A model generated the notes under the pieces. It searched no databases, was not told where the DNA came from, and saw only the letters and a program-made list of their open reading frames with translations. From positions 186,001 to 250,000 of the forward strand of contig NZ_SUMC01000007.1 of assembly GCF_005047355.1 (NCBI RefSeq): a stretch of DNA of 64,000 bases, written 5' to 3'. Both the position numbers and the translations under genes were made by a program. Of this stretch, positions 25,057-33,130 are shown one piece after another (the first letter of the stretch is position 1; each line of letters starts with the position of its first letter). The stretch comes from Actinacidiphila oryziradicis. Lineage in GTDB: Bacteria; Actinomycetota; Actinomycetes; Streptomycetales; Streptomycetaceae.

Positions 25057-25068
25057 GGTGTCCCCGTT

Positions 25069-25156
25069 CGGTAGCGGTCACTGTGGGGTCGCTACCGTAA
25101 GCGCTGCGCAACGGGTGGAGGGGGACAGTCTGTCCCCCGTACACACCCTGTCCCCC
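25069..25156 (-). promoter_or_regulatory. operator-rich promoter region of the 24145-25056 operon
   Basis: CGGTAGCG (25069-25076) and CGCTACCG (25090-25097) form an 8-bp inverted repeat. GGGGGACA (25120-25127) and TGTCCCCC (25131-25138) form a second, with an extra TGTCCCCC at 25149-25156. These sites lie between the upstream regulator's stop and the operon's first ATG, so that regulator (25157-26389) is the obvious candidate to bind them. Confidence 0.6.
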
Positions 25157-26389
25157 TTACGCGGACGCCGTGACTCCGACCGCTTCCGCCAGCTGGGTTG
25201 CCTCGCCGCGCAGTGCTCGCGGGGCTTTGCGCCAGAGATCGGCCGCCGCCGTCCGCGCTGACGGGGTATAGGTCACGGTCTCGGGGCCGATGTCGTGCGC
25301 CATCTTCATCACGTGCAGCGCCGCCGTGGCGTCCCCGCGCTGGAGGTGCCCGCGGGCGACCTCGACCCATAGGCGGGCCCGGCGTTCGGTGGACGGCATC
25401 GTGTCGGGGTCGATGTCGTCGGCGAGCGAGAGCGCCTTACGGGCCGCGCGCAGGTCGGTGGCCACCGACACGGCGTGGAAGTCGACGTTCGCCCGGCCGA
25501 AGACCGTGCTCGGGTGAACGTAGGCGGCGGGCAGGGACTTGGCGACCTGGTCCCCGGCGTCCCAGTAACGCCAGGCGTCGCCCTCGCGGCCCTCACGGGC
25601 AGCGGTGACGGCCGCGTGCAGCTGCAGCGCCCCGTAGACGCCGCGCCAGTCCTGCGGGGCGCCGTCGAGGTGCGGGCGGATCAGGTCTGCCGCCTCGGTG
25701 ACGACGCGGAGCGCCTCGTCCGGATAGGCGGTCTCGCGGAGGATGTTGCCGAGGTTCCATGCGGCGGCGGCGATAGCCGCGGGGTCGTCGGCCTGCTGCG
25801 CGGCGGTCAGGGCGCGGTCGGCGACGACCCACGCCAGCTCGGCCGGCGCAATGTAGGCGGTGGCCTGGCCAACGAGGCGGTAGGTGTCGGACAGGGCGAC
25901 CAGGGCGGTACGGCGTGCCGGGCCGTCGAGGGTGCGGGCGGCGGTCTCGGCGTCGGCGATCAGGCTGGGAAGCAGGGCGCCAACTTCGGTGCGGTTGTTC
26001 TTGGACGTGTGCCAGAGGTGCCACGTCTGCTCGACCCGGCCGCGCAGTCCGTCGGCGTCGACCTCGCGTGCCGGCGCGGCGGTGAGCGGACGGGTCATGA
26101 CTGCGGCCCAGATGGCGGGCATGGCGGGGTGGCCGAGGCGTCCGAGCGGTACGGGCTGCGCGACGTCGGACGGGCCGCCGGTGATGATGGACAGGTCGGC
26201 GATCTGGAGGGCAGCGGCGAGGCGCAGAAGCAGCGTGTGTGAGCGGAGTTCGCGTTCGCCGGATTCGATTTTCTTGAGCCAGTCGGGGCTTCGCCCGCAC
26301 AGGCCGGCGAGGGTGGGCCGGGACATGCCGCGTGATTCGCGGAGGAGTCGGATGCGTTCGCCGATGCTGAGGTCTTCGGGAAGGTCCAT
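25157..26389 (-). CDS. XRE-type regulator with C-terminal TPR-like domain
   Basis: 410 aa from MDLPEDLSIGER. The HTH spans residues 5-60 (RIRLLRESRGMSRPTLAGLC, GRSPDWLKKIESGE). The long helical C-terminal part (VADRALTAAQQADDPAAIAA, NLGNILRETAYPDEALRVV) has TPR-like helical pairs, a build known in Streptomyces transcription regulators that sense peptides or other ligands. An upstream in-frame ATG at 26437 would add 16 residues. It is divergent from the DUF6233 gene. Confidence 0.82.
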   Translation of the reverse strand: MDLPEDLSIGERIRLLRESRGMSRPTLAGLCGRSPDWLKKIESGERELRSHTLLLRLAAALQIADLSIITGGPSDVAQPVPLGRLGHPAMPAIWAAVMTRPLTAAPAREVDADGLRGRVEQTWHLWHTSKNNRTEVGALLPSLIADAETAARTLDGPARRTALVALSDTYRLVGQATAYIAPAELAWVVADRALTAAQQADDPAAIAAAAWNLGNILRETAYPDEALRVVTEAADLIRPHLDGAPQDWRGVYGALQLHAAVTAAREGREGDAWRYWDAGDQVAKSLPAAYVHPSTVFGRANVDFHAVSVATDLRAARKALSLADDIDPDTMPSTERRARLWVEVARGHLQRGDATAALHVMKMAHDIGPETVTYTPSARTAAADLWRKAPRALRGEATQLAEAVGVTASA

Positions 26390-26504
26390 GGCGGGCCCCT
26401 CGTGTGGCGTGGGTGGCGTATCCGCCAGAGTACGCACGCGGATGCCGTCGAGGGGAGAGCGCCTGGGGGTGCGCCCGCCGGTCCGCGTGGCTACGCTCGA
26501 ATGT

Positions 26505-26825
26505 ATGTACGAGTTGCCGCCGGATCTGGAGCGCCTCCGGGTGATCCGCGTCTACCTGCAGATGCAGCTCGCCGCGGTCGACGCGAAGATTCAGCAGATC
26601 GAGAAGGCCGCCGCCCCGCCACCTGAGCCACGTACCGAGCTGGCGTGGCGGCTGCAGCACGTACCCAACCCCGACGGCGACACCGGCCACGGCGTGGTGC
26701 ACCGTGACAGCTGCCGTATCAAGGGCGGCGGCCGGCTCGACCGGAAGGCGCTGGATCTGGCGCTCACCATGCCCGACGTCACGACGTGCAGCATCTGCCA
26801 ACCGAAACGCGGCCTCGACCCCTGA
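26505..26825 (+). CDS. DUF6233 family protein (106 aa)
   Basis: MYELPPDLERLRVIRVYLQM followed by AAVDAKIQQIEKAA and a C-terminal VVHRDSCRIKGG...TTCSICQPKRGL with paired Cys matches the DUF6233 family common in Streptomyces. Function unknown. TACGCT just upstream could be a -10 for a leaderless message. It is the only plus-strand gene in the right half of element 1. Confidence 0.75.
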   Translation: MYELPPDLERLRVIRVYLQMQLAAVDAKIQQIEKAAAPPPEPRTELAWRLQHVPNPDGDTGHGVVHRDSCRIKGGGRLDRKALDLALTMPDVTTCSICQPKRGLDP

Positions 26826-26839
26826 CGGGCCCCGGACAC

Positions 26840-26878
26840 ACGAAGCCCCCGCCCGGTACGCCGGCGCGGGGGCTTCGT
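26840..26878. terminator. bidirectional terminator between convergent genes
   Basis: ACGAAGCCCCCGC (26840-26852) and GCGGGGGCTTCGT (26866-26878): perfect 13-bp stem with a 13-nt loop. It separates the plus-strand DUF6233 gene from the minus-strand transfer operon and can serve both. Confidence 0.85.
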
Positions 26879-26886
26879 CGTGCGGG

Positions 26887-27216
26887 TCAGGCTGCGATTG
26901 CTTCGCCGGAGCAGGGCCAGCAACAGCCGAGCGACCGGGGGATGACGTATCCGGCGTCGCGTCTGCAGTCGGGGCAGGTGCGGCGGGCGAGCATGGCGGC
27001 GGCCAGGGCGCGGGCCCGGCCGGGGGTCATGGGGCGGACCGGGGCAGCGGTGGCGACGTCGTACAGGTAGGCGGTCCGCCGGCCGCGGCGCCATCGGATC
27101 TCGCCGACGGGGTCATGTCCTCCGGGTCGAAGGCCGATGGCCCTGAGTTGGCGGCGGGTCATCAGCCCGGCCGGGGCCAGGCGGTAGCGGTAGGTCGGGA
27201 GGGTGAGCGCACGCAT
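26887..27216 (-). CDS. RRQRL-type zinc-binding protein
   Basis: 109 aa from MRALTLPTYRYRLAPAGLMT. RRQLRAIGLRPGGHDP, then YLYDVATAAPVRPMTPGRAR and a C-terminal RRTCPDCRRDAGY...CCWPC match the RRQRL-motif zinc-binding proteins found beside FtsK-like transfer genes in Streptomyces mobile elements. An upstream in-frame ATG (27288) would add a Pro/Gly-rich leader lying in the repeat region, so the inner start is preferred. Last gene of the transfer operon. Confidence 0.75.
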   Translation of the reverse strand: MRALTLPTYRYRLAPAGLMTRRQLRAIGLRPGGHDPVGEIRWRRGRRTAYLYDVATAAPVRPMTPGRARALAAAMLARRTCPDCRRDAGYVIPRSLGCCWPCSGEAIAA

Positions 27217-27291
27217 CTCTGTTCCCGTCGGAGTAGTTGGGCTCTGCCCATCGGGGGCCTGAGTGGGGTTGCCACGGGGGGCGTACACCCC

Positions 27292-27444
27292 CCTCTACCG
27301 GCCCTACCTCGCAGGTCAGGGGCCTCTACCACCCCCATTACCGGGGTAGAGGGCCCCCGCTACCCGGGGGCCCTGCAGAAACCAGCTGAGGGCGCCCCGG
27401 GCGGGGCCGGTTTGTGGGGGTTGGTAGAGGGACCCCCCTCTACC
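27292..27444. repeat. cluster of 8-bp GGTAGAGG repeats beside the translocase gene (candidate clt / TRS)
   Basis: GGTAGAGG occurs at 27345-27352 and 27423-27430, and inverted (CCTCTACC) at 27292-27299, 27323-27330 and 27437-27444: five copies in 153 bp, the last overlapping the 3' end of the FtsK-like gene. In Streptomyces plasmids TraB recognises 8-bp TRS repeats in the clt transfer locus, often near the tra gene. The position and unit length match that pattern, although the unit sequence differs from known TRSs. Confidence 0.65.
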
Positions 27445-29578
27445 CCCGGAGCAGGATCTCGGCGGGGACGGCGCCCTCGATGTCGCGGCGCTGATACCCG
27501 GCGGCGTTCGCACCGCCGATCTTCACCTGCTTGCTCGTGCGCTTGACGCCGGCCGTCTCCAGCTCACCGGCGAGCCGCTCGGCGTTCCAGTCGCCGTAGG
27601 TGTCCTCGTCGAGGTTGACGAGACCGGCGATCAGGTCGGTGGTGAACATCCGCACCGAGTGCCGCATGACCTCGAGCACGTCGGAGACGACGGCCGGGAC
27701 GGTGATGCCGGCTGCGTCGGCGGCTGCGGTGACGTCGCCGGCCGCGTCGCCGGTGAGCTGTCCGGCAGCGTGCCGCAGGGTGCGGCCCTTCTGGCAGAGC
27801 GTGGCGAAGCCGGGGCCGTCGAGGTAGTCGGCCCGCACGGTCACGTAGGACGCGGGCCCGGTGACCAGCACACCAACGCCCTTGTGCTCCTCGGACAGTA
27901 CAGACGCGTCCGCGCCCTGGGCTGCCTTGCCCTTGCCGAGCACCATGTCGGACGACGCGCGGTCGACGACCTGGGTGGAGTACCGCAGGGTGATGATCTC
28001 CCGCAGCTTGGTCGGTACCGAGTCCGCGTCGGGCCGCTGGCTGGCGAAGTTGCTGATGAACCCGGCGGCCGGGCCGCGCCGGGCGATCCGGCACAGGTTG
28101 TTGATGACCTCGTCTCGGTCCTCCCGCTCCATCGCGGTGAAGTACTCCTGAAGCTCATCAATCGTCACGAAGATGACGGGCAGGTTGTACTTCGCGACTA
28201 TGGCGGGCGTCAGTTTCCCCTCGGGGCAGACGGACGTCGGCAGCTCCCTGAGCAGCGCGAACCGGCGCTCCATCTCCACCAGCAGCTCCTGCAGCATGGC
28301 CTTCAGCGCCTCGACCGCGTCGTCCTCGGCACCCATGACCAGGCGGTGGGCGACGGCCTTCATCGGCATCCAGTCCGCTCCGCCCTTGCCGTCGGCGACG
28401 TAGTGCCGAACGTGGGTGTCGAGCAGCCCGGCGGCGGTGAGCAGCCGCTGGGTGAAGGTCTTGCCGCGGCGCGGGAGTCCGCCGAAGAAGAGGGACTGCC
28501 ACATCACGGGGACGGAGATGCGGTTGCCGCGGGCGTCCTGCCCGAACGGGATCGGCTCCCAGATGCTGAAGCTGTCCAGCTTCTCCAGCGGGCTCGGGTT
28601 CGGCGTACCGAGGTACGGGTCATCGTCGGCGACCCACATCGACACCCGGCCGGCGTTGCCGCCCTTGGCCGCGCGCACCCGGGACATGATGACCTGGATC
28701 TCATCCACGCCGAGCTCCTGCGCGATGACCTCCCGCTTGGCGAGCACGTCAGAGGCGGTCTTGCCGCCACCGCGCGGCAGGTCGAAGATCACTGCCCAGC
28801 CGCGCCCGTCACGGACCGGGCCCATCGTGCAAGAGACCTTCGGGCCTTCCTCGTCGCCCTTGCCGACCTTGAGCAGGCTGGCGGCGCGCAGGGCGTCGTT
28901 GAGCTGCTGCGCGGACATGTCCACCCGCAGCGGCGGCGTGCCCTGGTCGAGCAGGTGAGTCTCCTTGCCGCGTCCGAGGTAGGACAGCGGGGTCACGATG
29001 GCCGCGGCCATGGTGGTCTGCAGCAGCGGGTCGGCCAGGGCGAAGCCGAGGGCGGCGGCGGCGACACCGACGGCCGCGGCACCGAACCGCCAACGGCGCG
29101 TCTCGGTACGGGCGGCGTGCGCGGCCTGCAGTCGCGCGGCCAGCTCGACATCCTCGGGCTTCACCTTGACCTGCGCGCGCAGGGCCCGGACGGCTGCGCT
29201 GTGGTCGTGCGCGGACAGGGTGGGCCACAGTCCCACGGTGGCCCGGAAGAATCCGCGAGCGGCGAGCAGCACGGTCTTCACCAGGTACTTCGGCACCCGG
29301 AAGGCGTGGAAGCGGGCGTGCCACCAGGTGAGCCGAGCGAGCGCCTGGGCGTTGGCGACGACCGAGGCGCGGGAGCGGGCCCACGCGGGGAGCAGCGGCG
29401 CGTCGGGGACACTGAGCCAGTCCGCGAGGGGGTTGTCCGGGCGGTCGACGGCTTCGACGCCGGCGGGGAGGACCACGTCCTCGAGCGGCTGCTTGATGAG
29501 CTGTACCGGGGTGGCGCGGTGGTCGTTGAGGCTGTGAACGGTGCCCACCGGGGGTGCCTCCGTGATCGTGTCGGTCAT
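27440..29578 (-). CDS. FtsK/SpoIIIE-type DNA translocase (TraB/TraSA-like conjugative transfer protein)
   Basis: 712 aa from MTDTITEAPPVG with RBS GCAGGAGACCCC. Two membrane segments lie in the N-terminal ~240 residues (VAAAALGFALADPLLQTTMA region). The motor has Walker A GGLPRRGKTF near residue 365, Walker B VIFVTIDELQEYF near 470, and the FtsK-type RIARRGPAAGFISNFASQRP, RYSTQVVDRASSDMVLGKG. The C-terminus (ERLAGELETAGVKRTSKQVK) resembles the winged-helix gamma domain that reads 8-bp DNA signals. It would pump double-stranded DNA between hyphae. Confidence 0.9.
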   Translation of the reverse strand: MTDTITEAPPVGTVHSLNDHRATPVQLIKQPLEDVVLPAGVEAVDRPDNPLADWLSVPDAPLLPAWARSRASVVANAQALARLTWWHARFHAFRVPKYLVKTVLLAARGFFRATVGLWPTLSAHDHSAAVRALRAQVKVKPEDVELAARLQAAHAARTETRRWRFGAAAVGVAAAALGFALADPLLQTTMAAAIVTPLSYLGRGKETHLLDQGTPPLRVDMSAQQLNDALRAASLLKVGKGDEEGPKVSCTMGPVRDGRGWAVIFDLPRGGGKTASDVLAKREVIAQELGVDEIQVIMSRVRAAKGGNAGRVSMWVADDDPYLGTPNPSPLEKLDSFSIWEPIPFGQDARGNRISVPVMWQSLFFGGLPRRGKTFTQRLLTAAGLLDTHVRHYVADGKGGADWMPMKAVAHRLVMGAEDDAVEALKAMLQELLVEMERRFALLRELPTSVCPEGKLTPAIVAKYNLPVIFVTIDELQEYFTAMEREDRDEVINNLCRIARRGPAAGFISNFASQRPDADSVPTKLREIITLRYSTQVVDRASSDMVLGKGKAAQGADASVLSEEHKGVGVLVTGPASYVTVRADYLDGPGFATLCQKGRTLRHAAGQLTGDAAGDVTAAADAAGITVPAVVSDVLEVMRHSVRMFTTDLIAGLVNLDEDTYGDWNAERLAGELETAGVKRTSKQVKIGGANAAGYQRRDIEGAVPAEILLRG

Positions 29579-29660
29579 GATGGGGTCTCCTGCTTCTCTG
29601 CTGAGTGGCGGGTGACCCGGGGCGGCTGACTGCTTGGCGGCGAGTGGCCGCCCCGGGGCG

Positions 29661-29843
29661 TTACTTCTTCTTGGCTGCCTGCTCTGCCCGCTTCCGGGCG
29701 CCTTCCTTGATCCGGTCGATACGGCGCACCAGGTCGGCCTGGTGCACGTCGGGACCGGCAACGGATCGCTTGCACATGCGCGCCACCAGCACCGTGATGC
29801 GGGCCTTTTCGGCGGCGGTGTACTGCGGTTCGACAGCGGCCAT
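29661..29843 (-). CDS. small basic protein of the transfer operon (60 aa)
   Basis: MAAVEPQYTAAEKARITVLV...RIDRIKEGARKRAEQAAKKK: a charged helix with a Lys-rich tail. It overlaps the next upstream gene by 1 bp (TAATG-type junction) and precedes the translocase. Function unknown. Confidence 0.65.
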   Translation of the reverse strand: MAAVEPQYTAAEKARITVLVARMCKRSVAGPDVHQADLVRRIDRIKEGARKRAEQAAKKK

Positions 29844-30049
29844 CAGTGGGTCACGTCCTCGGTAGCGGGGCGGGCGGCGAGGGCGGCGACCTGCGCGAGC
29901 TGCGCCCAGACTCCGGCGGCTGCGATGAGCTGGGGGGCGGGGCGGCTGTCGGTGCGGGTGAGCATGGGCTCGGCCTGCCGGAGCAGGTGGGCCGCCTTGT
30001 TGCTGTATTCGGTGACCTTGTCGACGGGCTCGGATGCTGAGGTCGTCAT
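29843..30049 (-). CDS. small helical protein of the transfer operon (68 aa)
   Basis: MTTSASEPVDKVTEYSNKAA, then HLLRQAEPMLTRTDSRPAPQ and a moderately hydrophobic AAAGVWAQLAQVAALAAR helix. Probably a small Spd-type accessory protein by position; not recognised by sequence. Confidence 0.6.
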   Translation of the reverse strand: MTTSASEPVDKVTEYSNKAAHLLRQAEPMLTRTDSRPAPQLIAAAGVWAQLAQVAALAARPATEDVTH

Positions 30050-30068
30050 GGCTGGGTGTCCTCTCGGG

Positions 30069-30506
30069 TCAGGCGCTGGTGTTGGAGCGGCCGAACCACT
30101 TGTTGTGGTTGTGGACGGTGGTCGTGTTGGTGGTACTGCCGCGGCTGCCGCCGGTGACCTTGGCGGCGACGATGGCGATGGCGAGCCACATCAGGGCGCC
30201 GCTGCCGACCGCGGCCAGCGACGACAGGACTTGCGCGACGCCCCACCCGGTGCCGGCCGCGAAGATGCCGCTCGCCGCGATGACCTGAGCCCGCGGGTCG
30301 ATGACCGGGCGCGGGGTGAGGTCGCGGGGCTGGTACATGACCGGCTCGGGGTGCGCCTCGATGATGGGCACGAGCATCCCGGCGTACTCCCGGTAGCCGA
30401 CGACGCGCGTCCCCTCGGTGGGGATCGGCGCCAGGTCGGCGGCCGGGTAGACGGCGGTGGGCTCGTAGGCGGTGGCCACCTTGCGGCGGCTGTGGTCGGT
30501 GCTCAT
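30069..30506 (-). CDS. membrane protein of the transfer operon (145 aa)
   Basis: A soluble N-terminal half (YREYAGMLVPIIEAHPEPVM) is followed by two membrane segments (VIAASGIFAAGTGWGVAQVL and LMWLAIAIVAAKVTGG) and a polar Asn/Thr/His tail. Small membrane proteins clustered with the translocase are typical of Spd plasmid-spreading functions in Streptomyces; the assignment is positional. Confidence 0.7.
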   Translation of the reverse strand: MSTDHSRRKVATAYEPTAVYPAADLAPIPTEGTRVVGYREYAGMLVPIIEAHPEPVMYQPRDLTPRPVIDPRAQVIAASGIFAAGTGWGVAQVLSSLAAVGSGALMWLAIAIVAAKVTGGSRGSTTNTTTVHNHNKWFGRSNTSA

Positions 30507-31597
30507 GACCGTCCTCCTTCGAGGATTTCGCGGCGCAGGGTGCCCGCGTCACGGCGGGACAGGCCGAGCTCGGAGCGGAGCGCTTCGATGGTCACTTGGC
30601 GGCCGGTCTCGGCTACCGTCTGGGCGTTGAGCTTGCGGGCCTGTTTGCGCAGCTCTGCCGGTGTCTTGACGACCACGGCGGTGACCGTCTGACGGGCCGT
30701 TTCGGAGGCTGCGGCGGTGGTCACCCTGTCCCGTGCTTCGGTGGTCACCTCGGAGGCCGGAGGCGGCCACTGAATGGCCTTGAGGCCGAGGTCGGCGAGC
30801 GCCATGTAGCCCAGGCCGTGGGTGGTTGCGGAGGTGGTCATGCCGAGGACGGGCAGCGGGTCGAAGTCGACCACCTCGGCTACCAGCTCGGTGACCGGCT
30901 CCGGCTCCTCGGCCGGGGGCAGCTCCAGTGACTCCGGTGCGGCACCGACACCGAACATCCCGGCCAAGGCCGCGTCGGCTCCCTCGCGCAGCCGCTCCCG
31001 CTGCACCCGCACGAGGCTGGCGCCCAGCTCGGCATCCCCCACGCCGACCTTCCGGGCCAGCCGCCACGACCTGAGCTCGCTGCGGCGGCGAGCCCCTTCG
31101 TTCGGGTGGTTCGCTGCGCGGGCCCGGTGGTAGGCGAGCTGCTGCACCGTGGCCGCATGACGGCGCTGGGCTTCCATGTCGACGCCAGTGCGGTACACGA
31201 CGATGCGCCGGGCGATCAGGCTGATCCCCTCGGCGGATGCGCACATGGCCATGGGGGTCAGGGCGTAGACGACCGACTCGGTGAGGTTGCTTGCGACGGA
31301 CACGCCGATCAGGGATGCGGCGAGCGGGGCGCACCACAGGCCGACGCGGACCGGCGCCGGGGCCGATTGGCCCAGCATCGTCAGGCCGACCATGACCAAC
31401 GCGAGGACGAGGGTGACGCCTTCGCCGGCTGCGACGACGCCGAGGGCGGTCGCGGCGCGGCCGAACTTGGTGACGATGTTGGTGTAGGTGCCCCATCCGC
31501 CGAGGGCGCCGGTTGCGATCATCGGCAGTGTGGCGGTGGCGAGGATCCAGGCTTGCCCGCGTGTCAGCTGGGCGTCGGTGCGGTTCACGGGGTCCAC
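30503..31597 (-). CDS. polytopic membrane protein, Spd-like (364 aa)
   Basis: Four hydrophobic segments lie in the first ~150 residues (ILATATLPMIATGALGGW, GVTLVLALVMVGLTMLGQ, VGLWCAPLAASLIGVSVA and VYALTPMAMCASAEGISL), followed by a long charged cytoplasmic part with a C-terminal HTH-like EALRSELGLSRRDAGTLRRE. A similar layout (membrane anchor plus DNA-binding-like tail) is seen in AICE transfer regions. Probably part of the intermycelial spreading apparatus. Confidence 0.68.
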   Translation of the reverse strand: MDPVNRTDAQLTRGQAWILATATLPMIATGALGGWGTYTNIVTKFGRAATALGVVAAGEGVTLVLALVMVGLTMLGQSAPAPVRVGLWCAPLAASLIGVSVASNLTESVVYALTPMAMCASAEGISLIARRIVVYRTGVDMEAQRRHAATVQQLAYHRARAANHPNEGARRRSELRSWRLARKVGVGDAELGASLVRVQRERLREGADAALAGMFGVGAAPESLELPPAEEPEPVTELVAEVVDFDPLPVLGMTTSATTHGLGYMALADLGLKAIQWPPPASEVTTEARDRVTTAAASETARQTVTAVVVKTPAELRKQARKLNAQTVAETGRQVTIEALRSELGLSRRDAGTLRREILEGGRS

Positions 31598-31776
31598 CTC
31601 TGTACGCGGGCGGTGATGCGCGGCCGAAGGATCAGGCCGGCGACGAAGCCGAGGACGACGGGCTGCGCGGCGGCGGTCACGGCGAGGGTGCCGACCACGG
31701 CGAGCAGCGCGGCGGCGAGGGCGGGATAGAGGACCAGGACGGCGAGCAGGGCGCCGATGGCGAGCCAGAGCTTCAC
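31585..31776 (-). CDS. small two-helix membrane protein (63 aa)
   Basis: VKLWLAIGALLAVLVLYPAL, then AVVGTLAVTAAAQPVVLGFV and a basic end (LILRPRITARVQRW). GTG 31776-31774 has RBS GAAGGGAA. Typical of Spd proteins in size and topology. It overlaps the start of the next membrane protein. Confidence 0.7.
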   Translation of the reverse strand: MKLWLAIGALLAVLVLYPALAAALLAVVGTLAVTAAAQPVVLGFVAGLILRPRITARVQRWTP

Positions 31777-31832
31777 GGGGTTCCCTTCACGGGATAGGGG
31801 CCCCGCCCGGTGAGGGGCGGGGCCGATGGGTG

Positions 31833-32027
31833 TCAGCGGAGCGGGCCGCCGGCGGCGCGGACGATGGCGAGCCCGAAGCGCTGCAGGCCGTTGCGGTCGT
31901 GCAGGGCGTAGGCGGTGACGAGGCGGTCGAACAGCACATCGACGGGCGGCAGCGGCGGGATGGTGCGGGCCGCGGCCGTGACAGCGGCGTCCTCGGTCGG
32001 GCGCGGGATCGGGAAGCGGGCGCTCAT
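31833..32027 (-). CDS. small protein of unknown function (64 aa)
   Basis: MSARFPIPRPTEDAAVTAAA...VDVLFDRLVTAYALHDRNGL. The ATG overlaps the upstream stop. Soluble; not recognised. Confidence 0.62.
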   Translation of the reverse strand: MSARFPIPRPTEDAAVTAAARTIPPLPPVDVLFDRLVTAYALHDRNGLQRFGLAIVRAAGGPLR

Positions 32028-32158
32028 CGCTGCGCCCCCAAGCCGCGGCAGGAGCCGCACGAGTGCCAGGACTGGCGGATCGTCTTGCCGTCGCTGGTCG
32101 TCTCGGTACGGCCGCCTGCACCGCCGCAGGACTGGCAGGGACGGGGCTGGTTGCTCAT
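32024..32158 (-). CDS. DnaJ-type zinc-finger microprotein (44 aa)
   Basis: MSNQPRPCQSCGGAGGRTET...WHSCGSCRGLGAQR contains two CxxCxGxG-like motifs, the DnaJ central zinc-finger signature, in isolation. It is coupled on both sides by 4-bp overlaps. Such microproteins are frequent in Streptomyces mobile elements. Confidence 0.7.
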   Translation of the reverse strand: MSNQPRPCQSCGGAGGRTETTSDGKTIRQSWHSCGSCRGLGAQR

Positions 32159-32532
32159 GACCGCCCCCCGTTCTCGACGTCGAGCCGGAGGGCGGCGAGG
32201 CGGGGGGCGAAGGTCCGCACGTAGCGGGCGGCTTCCTCGAGCGCGGTGGCGGTCTCCTCGAGCTGCTCGAGGCTGTCGGGGTACATGACGAGGTCGACCT
32301 CGACGCTCAGGTACGGGCGGGTGTAGTCGGCGTCGCCGAACTCGTACTTGCCGACGCTGGTGGTGACGTGGGCGTCGCCGATCGACGTGGGCACCCTGTA
32401 CCGCTGGTCCTCGCCGCTGTGGGCGATGTCCGCGGTAGCGGTGTCGTCGGTGTGCTCGATGGTGCACCAGGTCGGGTCGGTGAACGTCATGTCGCCGACG
32501 TCGGTGCGGATGGTGATGCGGCGGGCGGTCAC
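32155..32532 (-). CDS. DUF6907 family protein (125 aa)
   Basis: DPTWCTIEHTDDTATADIAH, HSGEDQRYRVP and LSVEVDLVMYPDSLEQLEET match the DUF6907 pattern (WC..EH...HSGE). Function unknown. It is coupled to its neighbours by overlaps in the long minus-strand operon that starts near 33971. Confidence 0.72.
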   Translation of the reverse strand: MTARRITIRTDVGDMTFTDPTWCTIEHTDDTATADIAHSGEDQRYRVPTSIGDAHVTTSVGKYEFGDADYTRPYLSVEVDLVMYPDSLEQLEETATALEEAARYVRTFAPRLAALRLDVENGGRS

Positions 32533-32852
32533 TGGGGCTCACCGCCCTCGGCCTGCTCGGGCCAGAGCATGGCGGTCAGGGCCTGCTCGAACGCGTCGAG
32601 ACGCTGGAGACTGCCACGCGCCGCGTGAATCTCCGTTCGGGCGGCACGGGCCAGGCTGAGGAACTGCTCGTCATGCTCCGCGGCGAGCCGCACGGGCCGC
32701 GGCTGGCCCTCGACGACGGTGAGCAGCTGCTCGACAACGCCGCGCAGCTTGCGGACGTCGGCGACGGCTTCGAGGGCGTTCATGTACGGCACGCCCTCGG
32801 TCACGTCCAGCGCGCGGCGGGCGGCCTCGATAGCCGCGAGACGGGTGCTCAT
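32529..32852 (-). CDS. helical protein of unknown function (107 aa)
   Basis: MSTRLAAIEAARRALDVTEG..., mostly amphipathic helix (VRKLRGVVEQLLTVVEGQ, TEIHAARGSLQRLDAFEQAL). 4-bp overlaps with both neighbours support it. Not recognised. Confidence 0.65.
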   Translation of the reverse strand: MSTRLAAIEAARRALDVTEGVPYMNALEAVADVRKLRGVVEQLLTVVEGQPRPVRLAAEHDEQFLSLARAARTEIHAARGSLQRLDAFEQALTAMLWPEQAEGGEPQ

Positions 32853-33130
32853 GCCTGGCCCCCGTCCTGGCCGTCGGACTGCCCGGGGACCCAGACGGTG
32901 TAGGTGACGGGCGATTCGCTGGTCCACCGCGCCAGGTGGGCGGCGGAGTCGGCGATGTCGTGGCCCTTGTCGAGGACGCCGTCGAGGATGATGCAGGCGC
33001 GGCCGGCCCGGTCGGTCAAGAGCTTGTGGTGGGCTGCCTCGTCCTTGTCGTCCCAGTGCGACAGCGGCAGGTCGAGGGCCTCGACGACGGCGGCGAGCAG
33101 GGCGATCACGTCGGGGGTGAGGTCGCTCAT
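32849..33130 (-). CDS. protein of unknown function (93 aa)
   Basis: MSDLTPDVIALLAAVVEALD, then LPLSHWDDKDEAAHHKLLTD and RAGRACIILDGVLDKGHDIA. Soluble; the start overlaps the upstream stop. Similar small proteins accompany AICE operons, but no function is known. Confidence 0.65.
   Translation of the reverse strand: MSDLTPDVIALLAAVVEALDLPLSHWDDKDEAAHHKLLTDRAGRACIILDGVLDKGHDIADSAAHLARWTSESPVTYTVWVPGQSDGQDGGQA

Noticed and set aside
27659-29629. 656-aa plus-strand open frame opposite the translocase gene
   Set aside because: It mirrors the real minus-strand FtsK-like gene; its translation is repetitive Gly/Arg/Val text without domains, a GC-rich shadow.
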